A stretch of DNA of 16,186 bases from Prevotellaceae bacterium (GTDB lineage: Bacteria; Bacteroidota; Bacteroidia; Bacteroidales; UBA932): contig JAIROF010000089.1 in NCBI GenBank assembly GCA_031257655.1, positions 1 through 16,186 on the forward strand, read 5' to 3'. The first letter of the stretch is position 1; each line of letters opens with the position of its first letter. A program made the position numbers and the translations under genes. The notes beneath the pieces were generated by a model. That model saw only the letters and a list, made by a program, of their open reading frames with translations, had not been told where the DNA came from and did not search any database. Of the stretch, positions 7,082-14,334 are shown one piece after another.

Positions 7082-7845
7082 GTTGGTGTTGTGTTGATAC
7101 GTTATTCCTGATTGATTGTCGTGAGCATAATGCCAATCCGTTTTTTTAGCACGCAGCTGACGTGGATTTTAATGATGTGCATAGATTTTAGCTATTTCGC
7201 CAGCTGCGTAAATCGGTGATGTCATAAATTGCATGATATGGCAAGTATTACGTTGATTATAAATCATTTATATTAATGAGGTTGTTATTTCTATTATATC
7301 TCTCTGCCGCTGAGGTTGTTTTGTTATTAAATTAGGTATAAATTAGGTTTTTCACTCCCTGCAATTTATGACACTACCTGTAAATCATTCAACTTTCGCC
7401 AGCTGTCTATCTTGCTGATTTGCTCAACAGACCTCACCCCCGGCCCCTCTCCAAAGGGAGAGGGGTGGCTTGCGCCGAAGTACGAGTCCCTGCTCCCCTC
7501 TCCTTTGGAGAGTGGCCGGGGGTGAGGTCTAAAATGAAACAACTTGCGAACGTTAAGTAAATGAGCGCAGCAAATGAGCACTTCGCCGATGAAGCGGAAC
7601 GCAGCATTTGGGGGTTTTTAGAGATTCCCGTATGCAAGGCTGGAGCCCTGCTTTTATACTATACTCGGCTTTTACTTGAGATGCGATATACATATAATCA
7701 CCTTGTTATTAGAGTGTTATTAGAATGTATTTTCGCAAATTATGGCAGAGGATAGTATAGTACGACGTAGCGTGGACGCTACGCCGAGCGGGTGGCTGCC
7801 GCATCCCAATGCTCCATTCTCCATTCTCAATTCCAGCGGGGGCAG
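7082..7845. other. 764-bp intergenic region with repeats and no convincing gene
   Basis: The stretch between the Ter operon and the ATPase contains several short structures. ACGCAGCTG (7151-7159) pairs with CAGCTGCGT (7201-7209). GTCATAAATTGC (7221-7232) pairs with GCAATTTATGAC (7361-7372). TGAGGTTGTT occurs directly at 7277 and 7311. A nested inverted repeat lies at 7429-7530, and CGTAGCGT/ACGCTACG forms a near-palindrome at 7766-7783. The short ORFs here lack recognisable domains and overlap these repeats. The region reads as accumulated intergenic elements, possibly with a mobile-element remnant at 7221-7372. Confidence 0.6.
7429..7530. repeat. Nested inverted repeat, dispersed intergenic element
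   Basis: The left arm (7429-7465, starting AGACCTCACCCCCGGCC) and right arm (7495-7530, ending GGCCGGGGGTGAGGTCT) are reverse complements with one mismatch and one indel, around a 29-base loop. The left arm also folds on itself (CCCCTCTCC AAA GGGAGAGGGG). This composition is familiar from dispersed palindromic elements in Bacteroidota genomes, which are often wrongly called as short Pro/Ser-rich ORFs. Confidence 0.85.
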
Positions 7846-8373
7846 CTATTCTACAATATCGTCCCACAGATGATTGCCCTCCCTCAGATTTTTATTAACG
7901 AGCGACTGAACCTTGGCGTATTTACTGCCTAACGCCCGTTGCCTGCTGTAGCCATTGCCAAAATCGCCTCGGATGGCCTTTTTTGCATCCGTAAGGCGGT
8001 CTGCACTTGCCGATGGCGTGGTAGCGGGTGCTTGCGAAGGAGTAGCCGATGCTGCTTTGCTATCAGCGCTACCTCCGGCAGCGGCTGCTGCCGATTGAGC
8101 GGTAGCTGCTGCTTCTGCCGCTTTAGCGGCTTCTGCTGCTTTAGCGGCAGCGGCAACAGCAGCGGCATCTTCTGCTACTTTTATGGTGTCGGGAGGAGCC
8201 GCTGTAGCGAAATCGCCTGCCGGCGTTGTTGAGCATTTTTTGAAGCAGAAAATTGCAATAGCGATAGCCGCTACTGCCGGTAGCAGCCAAATCCACCACC
8301 GCGATTTCTTTTTCGGCTGCGGGTTTAAGCCCATTGCCACATTTGATTTTTGTAAGCTTGGATTGCTTGTCAT
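7846..8373 (-). CDS. Membrane-anchored protein with a Cpl-7-like (CW_7) C-terminal motif
   Basis: This 175-residue protein has a short cytoplasmic N-terminus with a KKKSR cluster, one membrane helix at about 26-44, a long Ala-rich linker with KAAEAA repeats (about 68-105, like the TolA stalk), an Ala/Ser/Pro stretch, and a compact C-terminal motif at about 125-162. That motif (AIRGDFGNG, R-x2-LG, Y-x2-VQ-x2-VN) follows the pattern of Cpl-7/CW_7 cell-wall-binding repeats, which bind peptidoglycan in phage lysozymes. I therefore infer a type II protein with its C-terminus in the periplasm, reaching the cell wall. It is the last gene of the Ter operon, 19 bases after the kinase gene. The domain call is from pattern memory only. 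If it is wrong, this remains a single-pass protein with a Lys/Ala-rich stalk. Confidence 0.75.
   Translation of the reverse strand: MTSNPSLQKSNVAMGLNPQPKKKSRWWIWLLPAVAAIAIAIFCFKKCSTTPAGDFATAAPPDTIKVAEDAAAVAAAAKAAEAAKAAEAAATAQSAAAAAGGSADSKAASATPSQAPATTPSASADRLTDAKKAIRGDFGNGYSRQRALGSKYAKVQSLVNKNLREGNHLWDDIVE
8111..8146. repeat. Two 18-bp tandem units coding the Ala-rich stalk
   Basis: GCTTCTGCCGCTTTAGCG (8111-8128) is followed directly by a copy with one change (8129-8146). On the coding strand they give two KAAEAA-type blocks in the stalk of the membrane-anchored protein. The stalk length may vary between strains by slippage. Confidence 0.8.
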
Positions 8374-8392
8374 AGTACATTTTTTTTAAAGG

Positions 8393-9916
8393 TTATACAT
8401 TGGCAACTAATTGGACGATTATCAGCCGTCCGCCTTTTTCTTTCGATAGCAGTATTTTCTTCCCATCGGCGATCTCTACAGCCTGATTAAGGGGTATCCT
8501 TTCTCCTTCGGTTTTATCCTCCAAATCGTTCAGCCGCTGGTTTACCAGCAGCCATTTGTTGCCATGGAAAACAAAATAGCCAACGGGTTTTTTCTGTTCG
8601 GCTGTCAGCTTTTCGTTTGGCGAGATGTTGCGGTTTACGTGCCACGGGTACAGGTATTGGTTGTGGTACACCATCAGCCGGTAGTCATCCGGCGTAAACG
8701 AGCCTGCCCGGCGGGAGGAGTAAAGATTTAAGACCGGCAGCTGCCCTTTGTACTCCGCGCCGCAGAACGGGCATTTGGGTTTCGCGGTATTATCGAACAC
8801 AAACCACTTGTGCCAGCACTTGGGGTTTTGGCAGGGCTGCATCAAGTCAACGGTTTTCAGCAAGGCGTCTTCCCAGTCTTGGGCAGAGGGGCGGCTGGCC
8901 GGGTTGTGCAAGCCATCAATGAATGCCCTGTCGAACAGCTTTTTCAGATACGGCCCGCAAACGGTGTATGGAATTTTTTGGGGGTCGCCCTGCGGAAGCT
9001 GCGATGGCTGCAAATCATTTACTTTAACGCGGTTGGATTTGTCGGTCGGGTGCTCGATAAACAGGGCATTCGCGCCCATCGACAAATCTTCATCTTTGAC
9101 AGGATCGGCGTCGTGAATTTTTTTGCCCCGCAAAGGATGGCGGTAAAGCAAGTACATGTAAGCCAAGACGGCCAAAGCGTGCCGGTCGGTTTGAATGCAG
9201 GGCAGCTTGCGCGCAGGGTTGATGGCATTATTCAGCACCATGGGCAAATGCTTGGTGGCGAGGACTTCGGGCGCTATGAAATCCGGCGTCCCGATAACTT
9301 CGGGTGGATACTTCCCCGGAACTACAAGCCCATCTATATCAATTATTAGCCCACTCCCGCTGGTGCATGGGTCAACCAGCACATTGTTGCACGACAAATC
9401 GGAGTGGGCAAGCCCTGCGGCGTGAAGACGGCGAATGGCACGGCTGATATTTATCAGTATTTGAAAGTATTTAAACCAGTCGCCGCGCTCTTGAGGGTCG
9501 AGATGCCTGTTTTGATTTTTTGCCGAAACAAACCACTTGCCATTCTTTTCTTTGCCCCTAATGCCAAGAAAATCATTGTTGATAGACCCTTTGGCAAAGA
9601 AGAAGTTGCTCGGATAAAACGGCACAACAATTCCAATCAGCCCGCCATGCTGCACAACCTTATCCGGCCACGCCAGCAGGTTTTGCCAGTAGCTACCTCC
9701 CACTTGGTTGAAGATGCGCTCTTTGTAGCTGTTGCAAATGGTTTCCAGCCGGTCTTTGTTTTGCGGATTGTTCAGCTTGGCGTCCCTGAAAAACGCCACG
9801 ACGTACTGCTTTGTCGGGCTGAAGTATACGTCTTTCATGCCGCCCGACGCTTTTACTTCATCATAAAACTCAACATCGCTCCCGTCGATTGCCTTTATTT
9901 TAATTATCTTTGCCAT
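8393..9916 (-). CDS. Ser/Thr protein kinase-like protein of the TerY triad, with zinc ribbon
   Basis: This 507-residue protein has a eukaryote-like kinase fold at about 15-350. The glycine-rich loop is ASGGMKDVY (23-31), the catalytic loop AHSDLSCNN supplies Asp173 and Asn178, the metal-binding DFG region reads IDIDG (192-196), and the activation segment ends in APE (215-217). The usual VAIK lysine is not evident: strand 3 reads YVVAFFRD (38-45), with Arg44 the nearest basic residue. After the kinase comes a four-cysteine zinc ribbon (Cys362, 367, 382, 385). A C-terminal domain follows (about 415-505; GYFVFHGNKWLLVN, then GGRLIIVQL) that has the look of an FHA-type beta domain. It starts 3 bases after the PP2C gene. 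In known TerY triads a vWA protein, a PP2C and such a kinase are encoded together, so it probably phosphorylates operon partners. No membrane helix is seen. Confidence 0.88.
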   Translation of the reverse strand: MAKIIKIKAIDGSDVEFYDEVKASGGMKDVYFSPTKQYVVAFFRDAKLNNPQNKDRLETICNSYKERIFNQVGGSYWQNLLAWPDKVVQHGGLIGIVVPFYPSNFFFAKGSINNDFLGIRGKEKNGKWFVSAKNQNRHLDPQERGDWFKYFQILINISRAIRRLHAAGLAHSDLSCNNVLVDPCTSGSGLIIDIDGLVVPGKYPPEVIGTPDFIAPEVLATKHLPMVLNNAINPARKLPCIQTDRHALAVLAYMYLLYRHPLRGKKIHDADPVKDEDLSMGANALFIEHPTDKSNRVKVNDLQPSQLPQGDPQKIPYTVCGPYLKKLFDRAFIDGLHNPASRPSAQDWEDALLKTVDLMQPCQNPKCWHKWFVFDNTAKPKCPFCGAEYKGQLPVLNLYSSRRAGSFTPDDYRLMVYHNQYLYPWHVNRNISPNEKLTAEQKKPVGYFVFHGNKWLLVNQRLNDLEDKTEGERIPLNQAVEIADGKKILLSKEKGGRLIIVQLVANV

Positions 9917-9919
9917 TAG

Positions 9920-11596
9920 CTAAAAAAGTATTGCTATTGTTCGGTCATCGTGGTTACCTTTCGACCAGAAGTCAAGCCAGCGGAGCAGCTGGGCTGCCGA
10001 CTGCTCGCTGCTGTCCAAAAAGCTGACTTTGGCGTTGTCTTCGTTGTGGCCGTTCAGGTCGTCCCAGAGCGCGTTCCACTTTTCAATCTTGTTCAGGTTG
10101 GCGTCGGTTTCAAACTTCGGGTCGGTAACGCCGTCGCTCATCAGGACAACGGCCGTAAAATCTTCGACAACTTCAAAGCGGGTTCGCACCCTGTCGCTAA
10201 AAACTTCCGGCATGGTGAGGAAGCGGGTTTGCCCTGCAAATTCGCCGCCATCGGGCTCGCCAAGTATTTTCAAGCGCTGCGGCTCTTTGCGGTAAATCCC
10301 AATGCCACCGTCGCCTACCCAAAACGCGCCTACAAACCAGCCAAAATCAAACTTTTTGCAAATACTTATCAGCAAAGTTGTTGCGTATTCTTTTGGGGCT
10401 CGCCGGTTCGCTGCCGCCTCTTTTTCGATGCCGATTTTTGCCGCCCACGCTGCTTTTGCCAAAATTTCGCTGTGCAGCGAGCGGTACAAATCGGCCCGAT
10501 TTTTTTCCGACTTATCCTTAGCGTATTCGCCTATGGCACAGTCCAGCACATCGGAAAACCCCTCCTTTGCCAGCTGATTTGCGCAAACCTCTTTTGCCGT
10601 TTGGCAGGCAACCTGCGAGCCTTTGCGCGAGTAGTTCGCCGACCCGGCGCCGTCGGCAACCACCATTACGTACCACTCCGTTTGGCTATCGAAATGCAGG
10701 GCAAAATCGTCGTCGCGCGGCTTCCCTTCGATGGCGTGCGAGCGCCCGCGCTGGCTTGCCGCAACCATGCTCTTGCGGGGAATTTCTTTTTTGCCCAAGC
10801 CAAGAAACCCGTCTTTAACCGTTTTGGGCTCAACCTTTAAAAACGCTTTGTCCGAATCGGGCTTGTAGTATTCAACATCTTCGGGCGTAGGAATATTTTT
10901 ACTCCAAAGCTCGCGCGGGTCGGGGTTGATAATGAACATCACCTCGCGCGACAAAAGCGGCTTGCCGACTTCCCAATCCTTTCGCTTGAACTTCATTTCA
11001 ACCTTATGGTCGCCCGATTTCGTCGGCACACCTTTTATTTTGTGCTCCTCCGGAAAATATTGCAGCCCAATAGCCTCCAAATTTTCAAACAAAATCTCGG
11101 CTATTTCGGGCATTTGCAATTTCTCAGCGTCAAAATCAACCTCATACGGCTGGTTGATTTTCCCGTTGGGGAACGTAATCTGCCTGTTTTTGATTTGATG
11201 CTGCAAGACCTCCTGCTTTCTCTGCTCCTCATGAAGCGGAGTGGCTGCCCCGAATTTTGCCATATCTTTTGGCGCTTCTGTTGAAATTTTTGGCGCTTCC
11301 GCAGCGGCTGCTTGCTCCGAAACAGCGGCTGCTTGCTCCGAAACAGCCGTTATTTGCTCTGAAACAGCCGCTGCCGGCTCTGAAACAGCTGCTGCCGGCT
11401 GCGAAGCAGCCGCTGCCGGCTGCTCTCCTGCTGCTTCGATTGGCAGCGCTTCTTCGGCAGGCTTGACAACCTGATCTTTCCACAGGTCAGCTAAAAATGA
11501 TTTGATTTCATTTTCATTAGCCTCAAGGAAATCCGTAATTTGATTTTCATCTGCCGACATGCCTGTTTTTTTCAAATAATTTTTGATGGTCTCCAT
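9920..11596 (-). CDS. PP2C-family Ser/Thr phosphatase of the TerY triad
   Basis: This 558-residue protein carries a PP2C phosphatase domain at about 275-558. Metal-binding and catalytic signatures are RDDDF (294-298), ADGAGS (314-319), VGDGGIG (427-433), MSDGVTD (486-492) and HDDRTI (549-554), so the active site looks complete. In front are a short acidic helical segment (1-50), a low-complexity Ala/Ser/Glu/Gln stretch of seven-residue repeats (about 57-99), and a domain at about 139-225. That domain (FPNGKINQPYEVDFD ... GVPTKSGDH) resembles the putative Ig-like He_PIG fold, which is unusual in a protein without signal peptide or membrane helix. It would remove phosphates placed by the kinase encoded 3 bases downstream. 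The TerY-like gene is 3 bases upstream. The phosphatase call is firm; the Ig-like call is tentative. Confidence 0.92.
   Translation of the reverse strand: METIKNYLKKTGMSADENQITDFLEANENEIKSFLADLWKDQVVKPAEEALPIEAAGEQPAAAASQPAAAVSEPAAAVSEQITAVSEQAAAVSEQAAAAEAPKISTEAPKDMAKFGAATPLHEEQRKQEVLQHQIKNRQITFPNGKINQPYEVDFDAEKLQMPEIAEILFENLEAIGLQYFPEEHKIKGVPTKSGDHKVEMKFKRKDWEVGKPLLSREVMFIINPDPRELWSKNIPTPEDVEYYKPDSDKAFLKVEPKTVKDGFLGLGKKEIPRKSMVAASQRGRSHAIEGKPRDDDFALHFDSQTEWYVMVVADGAGSANYSRKGSQVACQTAKEVCANQLAKEGFSDVLDCAIGEYAKDKSEKNRADLYRSLHSEILAKAAWAAKIGIEKEAAANRRAPKEYATTLLISICKKFDFGWFVGAFWVGDGGIGIYRKEPQRLKILGEPDGGEFAGQTRFLTMPEVFSDRVRTRFEVVEDFTAVVLMSDGVTDPKFETDANLNKIEKWNALWDDLNGHNEDNAKVSFLDSSEQSAAQLLRWLDFWSKGNHDDRTIAILF
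11301..11426. repeat. Six 21-bp tandem units inside the PP2C gene
   Basis: Six in-frame 21-bp units run from 11301 to 11426; the first two differ by one base (ACAGCGGCTGCTTGCTCCG core) and the later ones diverge. They encode seven-residue blocks of the AAAVSEQ/AAAVSEP kind, forming a flexible linker between the N-terminal segment and the Ig-like domain. Confidence 0.9.
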
Positions 11597-11599
11597 ATT

Positions 11600-12613
11600 T
11601 TACCCCCTTGTTCTTGCCACATCCAAATCGCCGCCCCCCAGCCCGTACTCCGCCTGCTGACCGCACCACGGGCAGGTTTGCACCCTGCTTTCGCTGCCGC
11701 AATGGATGCCGCCGCAGCTGCAGGTGCTAAAACCATACTGATTTCCGCAGCAGGGGCAGGCCGGAAAACCTTGCAGGCGGCTGGTGTTGACTTTTCCTAC
11801 CGCTTGCCGCCCTTCCGCCAGCTCAAAGTAGGAGCTGTCGACGGGAAACGCGCCAACCAGCCTGTAGCTCCTCAGCTCGTGCTGATACTTGATGAGGTAG
11901 TGACGCTCTGTGGTTTGGCATTTTGCCAGAATTACCGCAAAATTGTCGTCAATTTTTGCCGGCAGGTACTTGTCCAGATCGATTTTGACCAGCGCATCAT
12001 CCTGTATTGGCGCAAGCTGCAGCTCATCGCTGCCGGCCTCGCGCACGCTCACGCTGCTCGTTTTGATGGAGGCCGTTACCCATTTAAAAAACTGCCGAAA
12101 CGATGCGGCATCGGTACTTTTCAGCGCCAGCACGTTTTCGGTAATTTTCCCAAAAATATTCAGGTTGGCGTTGTCGCCGAGCGAAACAACAACAAGGCTT
12201 GCGCGGCGGCGGTACCCGCGATTCCAGCGGTCAAACGCGGCCTGATATTCATCGGTCGGGTTGCCGTCGGTGAACAGAAAAACTATCGGCTTCCAGTCGC
12301 CTTTTGCTTCTGCGGTTGTTTTTTGAACGGAGGCCTCAACGTCGTCCATCAAGAATGCCAGCGCATTTCCGAGCGAAGTGCCGCCGCCAACGGGCAGCTT
12401 GGGCGGATAAAACTGCGTCAGCTCCAGCAGCGGCGTCAGCTTTTTCGCTTTGCCGGCAAAGGCAATAACCGAAACAAATACGGTTTCCAAGGCGTAAGGG
12501 TCTGCCCGCAGCGCTTTTACTATGGTGGCGATGCCGTCCTGTACCTGCTCAACCGGATCGCCAACCATCGACTCGGATACGTCTACTAAAAAATAAATGG
12601 GCAATCGCCTCAT
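11600..12613 (-). CDS. terY: TerY-like vWA protein with C-terminal zinc-binding domain
   Basis: This 337-residue protein begins with a von Willebrand A domain (1 to about 200) that has a complete metal-ion site: DVSES (Asp11, Ser13, Ser15), Thr79 in GGGTSLG and Asp116 in FTDG. The C-terminus has eight cysteines (286, 288, 289, 298, 300, 305, 314, 317) in ribbon-like spacing, matching the TerY C-terminal metal-binding domain. This is the form of TerY normally found beside the PP2C and kinase, whose genes follow directly (3-base gaps). It likely acts as a metal-dependent scaffold or substrate of that pair in the cytoplasm. Its ATG overlaps the stop of the upstream small membrane protein by four bases (ATGA), suggesting translational coupling. 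Of the three vWA paralogues in the operon, only this one has the zinc domain. Confidence 0.92.
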   Translation of the reverse strand: MRRLPIYFLVDVSESMVGDPVEQVQDGIATIVKALRADPYALETVFVSVIAFAGKAKKLTPLLELTQFYPPKLPVGGGTSLGNALAFLMDDVEASVQKTTAEAKGDWKPIVFLFTDGNPTDEYQAAFDRWNRGYRRRASLVVVSLGDNANLNIFGKITENVLALKSTDAASFRQFFKWVTASIKTSSVSVREAGSDELQLAPIQDDALVKIDLDKYLPAKIDDNFAVILAKCQTTERHYLIKYQHELRSYRLVGAFPVDSSYFELAEGRQAVGKVNTSRLQGFPACPCCGNQYGFSTCSCGGIHCGSESRVQTCPWCGQQAEYGLGGGDLDVARTRG

Positions 12614-12864
12614 AGGATTTTTACTAAAATTAATAGTATTATCAGCAGAACAACCTGCGACATGTCAACCGCAATACCGCTACCCACCTGAGCGGGTTTC
12701 GCTATTTTCTGCAGAAGGTTCAGCATCGGCCGAAATATCCGCTCAAAAAATTGAAAGGCAACTTGGCATTTCCCTGTCAATTTTGCCTTGTGGGGCGTTA
12801 GCTTTGAGTAGAGAAACAATGCCACAATCAGCGCATTTGCAAGTATGTAAAGTAACCATTTCAT
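12610..12864 (-). CDS. Small two-helix membrane protein, YggT-like
   Basis: This 84-residue protein has a hydrophobic helix at about 3-22 and another at about 67-84, with a basic middle part (FFERIFRPMLNLLQKIAKP). The middle and end recall one half of YggT-family proteins (R-P-x2-RLLP, then a hydrophobic helix after LDLS), here FRPMLNLLQKI and VDMSQVVLLI. The resemblance is weak and no function is assigned. It lies between two vWA genes, 12 bases after the upstream one and overlapping the downstream one by ATGA, so it is part of the operon and could hold the vWA proteins at the membrane. Confidence 0.7.
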   Translation of the reverse strand: MKWLLYILANALIVALFLYSKLTPHKAKLTGKCQVAFQFFERIFRPMLNLLQKIAKPAQVGSGIAVDMSQVVLLIILLILVKIL

Positions 12865-12876
12865 TTTTTCTGTTTT

Positions 12877-13512
12877 TTAAACTATGGTATGCACCTCCGG
12901 CGGCGGCGGCGGCAAAATTATTTCATCTGCCGCGCCAACACTCCGATTTCCAACGCTGACGGACGCCGAAACCCATTTAAAGAAGCTTCTGATGGTGGAG
13001 CTGTCGGCAGTATCCATATTTACAACGCTACCGGCAAACTGCTCTACATTTTCCTTTCGGGGGTTATGGCCAACCAAACAGGCAACAATGCTGCCAAAAT
13101 GCTTTTGCTTAACCACGGGGATGATTTGCTGAAACAGCTGCGAATCGGAAGCTCGGCCATCGCACATCACAAACAGCAGCGGCATCCAGTCGCCCTTGCG
13201 TTCGGGCGTGCTCAGCACCACCTCCGAATCAATCTTTTTGCACATAAACTCCAGCGCTTCGCCCAGATGCGTACCGGCCGCCGTGGGTTGAGCAATGGCG
13301 GGGATTTGCATATTTTCGAGCTCGGTAAGCGGTAAAATCTGCTCGGGGTAGCGGTTGAACGTGATTACGCTCAAATGCACCGATTCCAGCGCAAACGGGT
13401 CTTGGCGCAGGGAGGATACCATCGTTTCCAAGCCTACTTTTATCGCCTCTATTGGCTCGCCGCGCATGGCGCCCGATGTCTGAACCAAAATATATACCGG
13501 CAATCGTCTCAT
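12877..13512 (-). CDS. TerY-like vWA protein with altered metal-ion (MIDAS) motif
   Basis: This 211-residue vWA protein is a clear paralogue of the one encoded at 13694-14332, with the same KWVSASVS segment and a C-terminal LPPPPPEV tail. Its MIDAS motif is altered: the expected D-x-S-x-S reads QTSGA (Gln11, Ser13, Ala15), while Thr81 and Asp118 (CDG) remain. Loss of the first Asp and last Ser should weaken or abolish metal binding, so it may be a regulatory or structural partner of the intact paralogues. The frame is complete and the rest of the domain is well kept, which argues against a pseudogene. The ATG overlaps the stop of the small basic protein gene (ATGA). Confidence 0.88.
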   Translation of the reverse strand: MRRLPVYILVQTSGAMRGEPIEAIKVGLETMVSSLRQDPFALESVHLSVITFNRYPEQILPLTELENMQIPAIAQPTAAGTHLGEALEFMCKKIDSEVVLSTPERKGDWMPLLFVMCDGRASDSQLFQQIIPVVKQKHFGSIVACLVGHNPRKENVEQFAGSVVNMDTADSSTIRSFFKWVSASVSVGNRSVGAADEIILPPPPPEVHTIV

Positions 13513-13694
13513 TTCTTACCATTTACAAAGATTGAAAGCAGCAAGCCCAGCAGCGAAGCGCCTACTTTTCGCTCCACGCCCTGCCGCGTGGTAGGAATAC
13601 CGGTACGCCTTGCAAAGCTTTGCCGGGCGCCGGTAATCCCCAGCGCTCTTTTCCACGAAAAAGTTAACCCCGGAATGGTTGATTTCTTTGCCAT
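13509..13694 (-). CDS. Small basic protein between two vWA genes, unknown function
   Basis: This 61-residue protein is very basic and has a pattern (IPGLTFSWKRALGITGARQ, then RTGIPTTRQGVERK) that I have the impression of seeing in short hypothetical proteins next to TerD/TerY genes, then a hydrophobic end (VGASLLGLLLSIFV). No signal peptide is seen; the C-terminal hydrophobic stretch could be a tail helix. It is coupled at both ends: the start overlaps the stop of the upstream TerY gene (TAATG) and its own stop overlaps the next vWA start (ATGA). That coupling is the main reason to trust it as a gene. Confidence 0.75.
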   Translation of the reverse strand: MAKKSTIPGLTFSWKRALGITGARQSFARRTGIPTTRQGVERKVGASLLGLLLSIFVNGKK

Positions 13695-14332
13695 TACACC
13701 ACCACATTTACTTCAGGCGGCGGCGGCGGCAGCTCGCCAACGCCACCCAGCTCCTTGCCGCTATCCACCTTCTGGCTGCCGGTGCTTACCGAAGCCGAAA
13801 CCCACTTGAAAAACGCTCTGATAGCCGAGCTGTCGGCAGTATCCAGCTGAACAACACATTCCGTAATCTGCTTCAGCACGTTGGTATCGGCAGCCTGACC
13901 CGCAGCGCAGGCAACCACTATGCCGGTTTTGCGCTTTTGGAGCTCGGCCAGACCTTTTTTCCAATCGTCGGTTGGCCCGCCGTCGGTCATAATGAACACC
14001 AGCGGCTTCCAGTCGCCTTTGACCTCCGCCGTGGTTTTTGCCACTTCGCTGTCGATTTTCTTGGCAAGCAGCTTCAGCGCATCACCCAGCGCTGTTAGCC
14101 CATTTGCCTGAATGGAAGGCACCTGAAATGCCGTCAATTCGGTGAGCGGAACAACCTGCTTGGCGCTGCTGTCGAACGTGATAATGCTTAAATACGCAGT
14201 CTCGAGCGCATAGGGGTCTTGCCGCAATGCGCTCACTAACGTCTGCACGCCTGTTTCTACGGCGGCTATCGGCTCGCCCATCATAGAGCCGGAGGTGTCG
14301 AGCACCAAATAAACGGGTAATCTTCTTGCCAT
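13694..14332 (-). CDS. terY: TerY-like vWA protein with intact MIDAS
   Basis: This 212-residue protein is almost wholly a von Willebrand A domain. The metal-ion site is complete: DTSGS (Asp12, Ser14, Ser16), Thr80 in GLTALG and Asp117 in MTDG. The C-terminus has a short linker and the tail ELPPPPPEV, shared with the paralogue at 12877-13512; a proline tract of this kind may dock a partner. There is no zinc domain, unlike the third vWA protein. It is expected to be a cytoplasmic metal-dependent protein-interaction module in the Ter complex. It starts 2 bases after the second TerD-domain gene. Confidence 0.92.
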   Translation of the reverse strand: MARRLPVYLVLDTSGSMMGEPIAAVETGVQTLVSALRQDPYALETAYLSIITFDSSAKQVVPLTELTAFQVPSIQANGLTALGDALKLLAKKIDSEVAKTTAEVKGDWKPLVFIMTDGGPTDDWKKGLAELQKRKTGIVVACAAGQAADTNVLKQITECVVQLDTADSSAIRAFFKWVSASVSTGSQKVDSGKELGGVGELPPPPPEVNVVV

Positions 14333-14334
14333 TG

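Noticed and set aside
207..7379. GACACTACCT present at 207-216 and 7370-7379, possible island borders
   Set aside because: A 10-bp match is expected many times by chance in 16 kb, and the flanks do not agree.
7434..7637. Short minus-strand ORFs with Pro/Ser-rich ends
   Set aside because: They are translations of the inverted repeat at 7429-7530.
7634..7655. Imperfect hairpin followed by TTTT on the plus strand
   Set aside because: No plus-strand gene that it would terminate; one mismatch in a short stem.
7561..7755. 64-residue plus-strand ORF in the intergenic region
   Set aside because: No domain, no promoter, and the sequence has the look of a dispersed intergenic element; kept only as non-coding.
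7766..7783. CGTAGCGT/ACGCTACG as Ter operon terminator
   Set aside because: Two-base spacer and no T-run on the minus strand; could be only a palindrome.
11540..12589. 349-residue plus-strand ORF
   Set aside because: Antisense to the TerY-like gene, which has a full vWA site and zinc cysteines.
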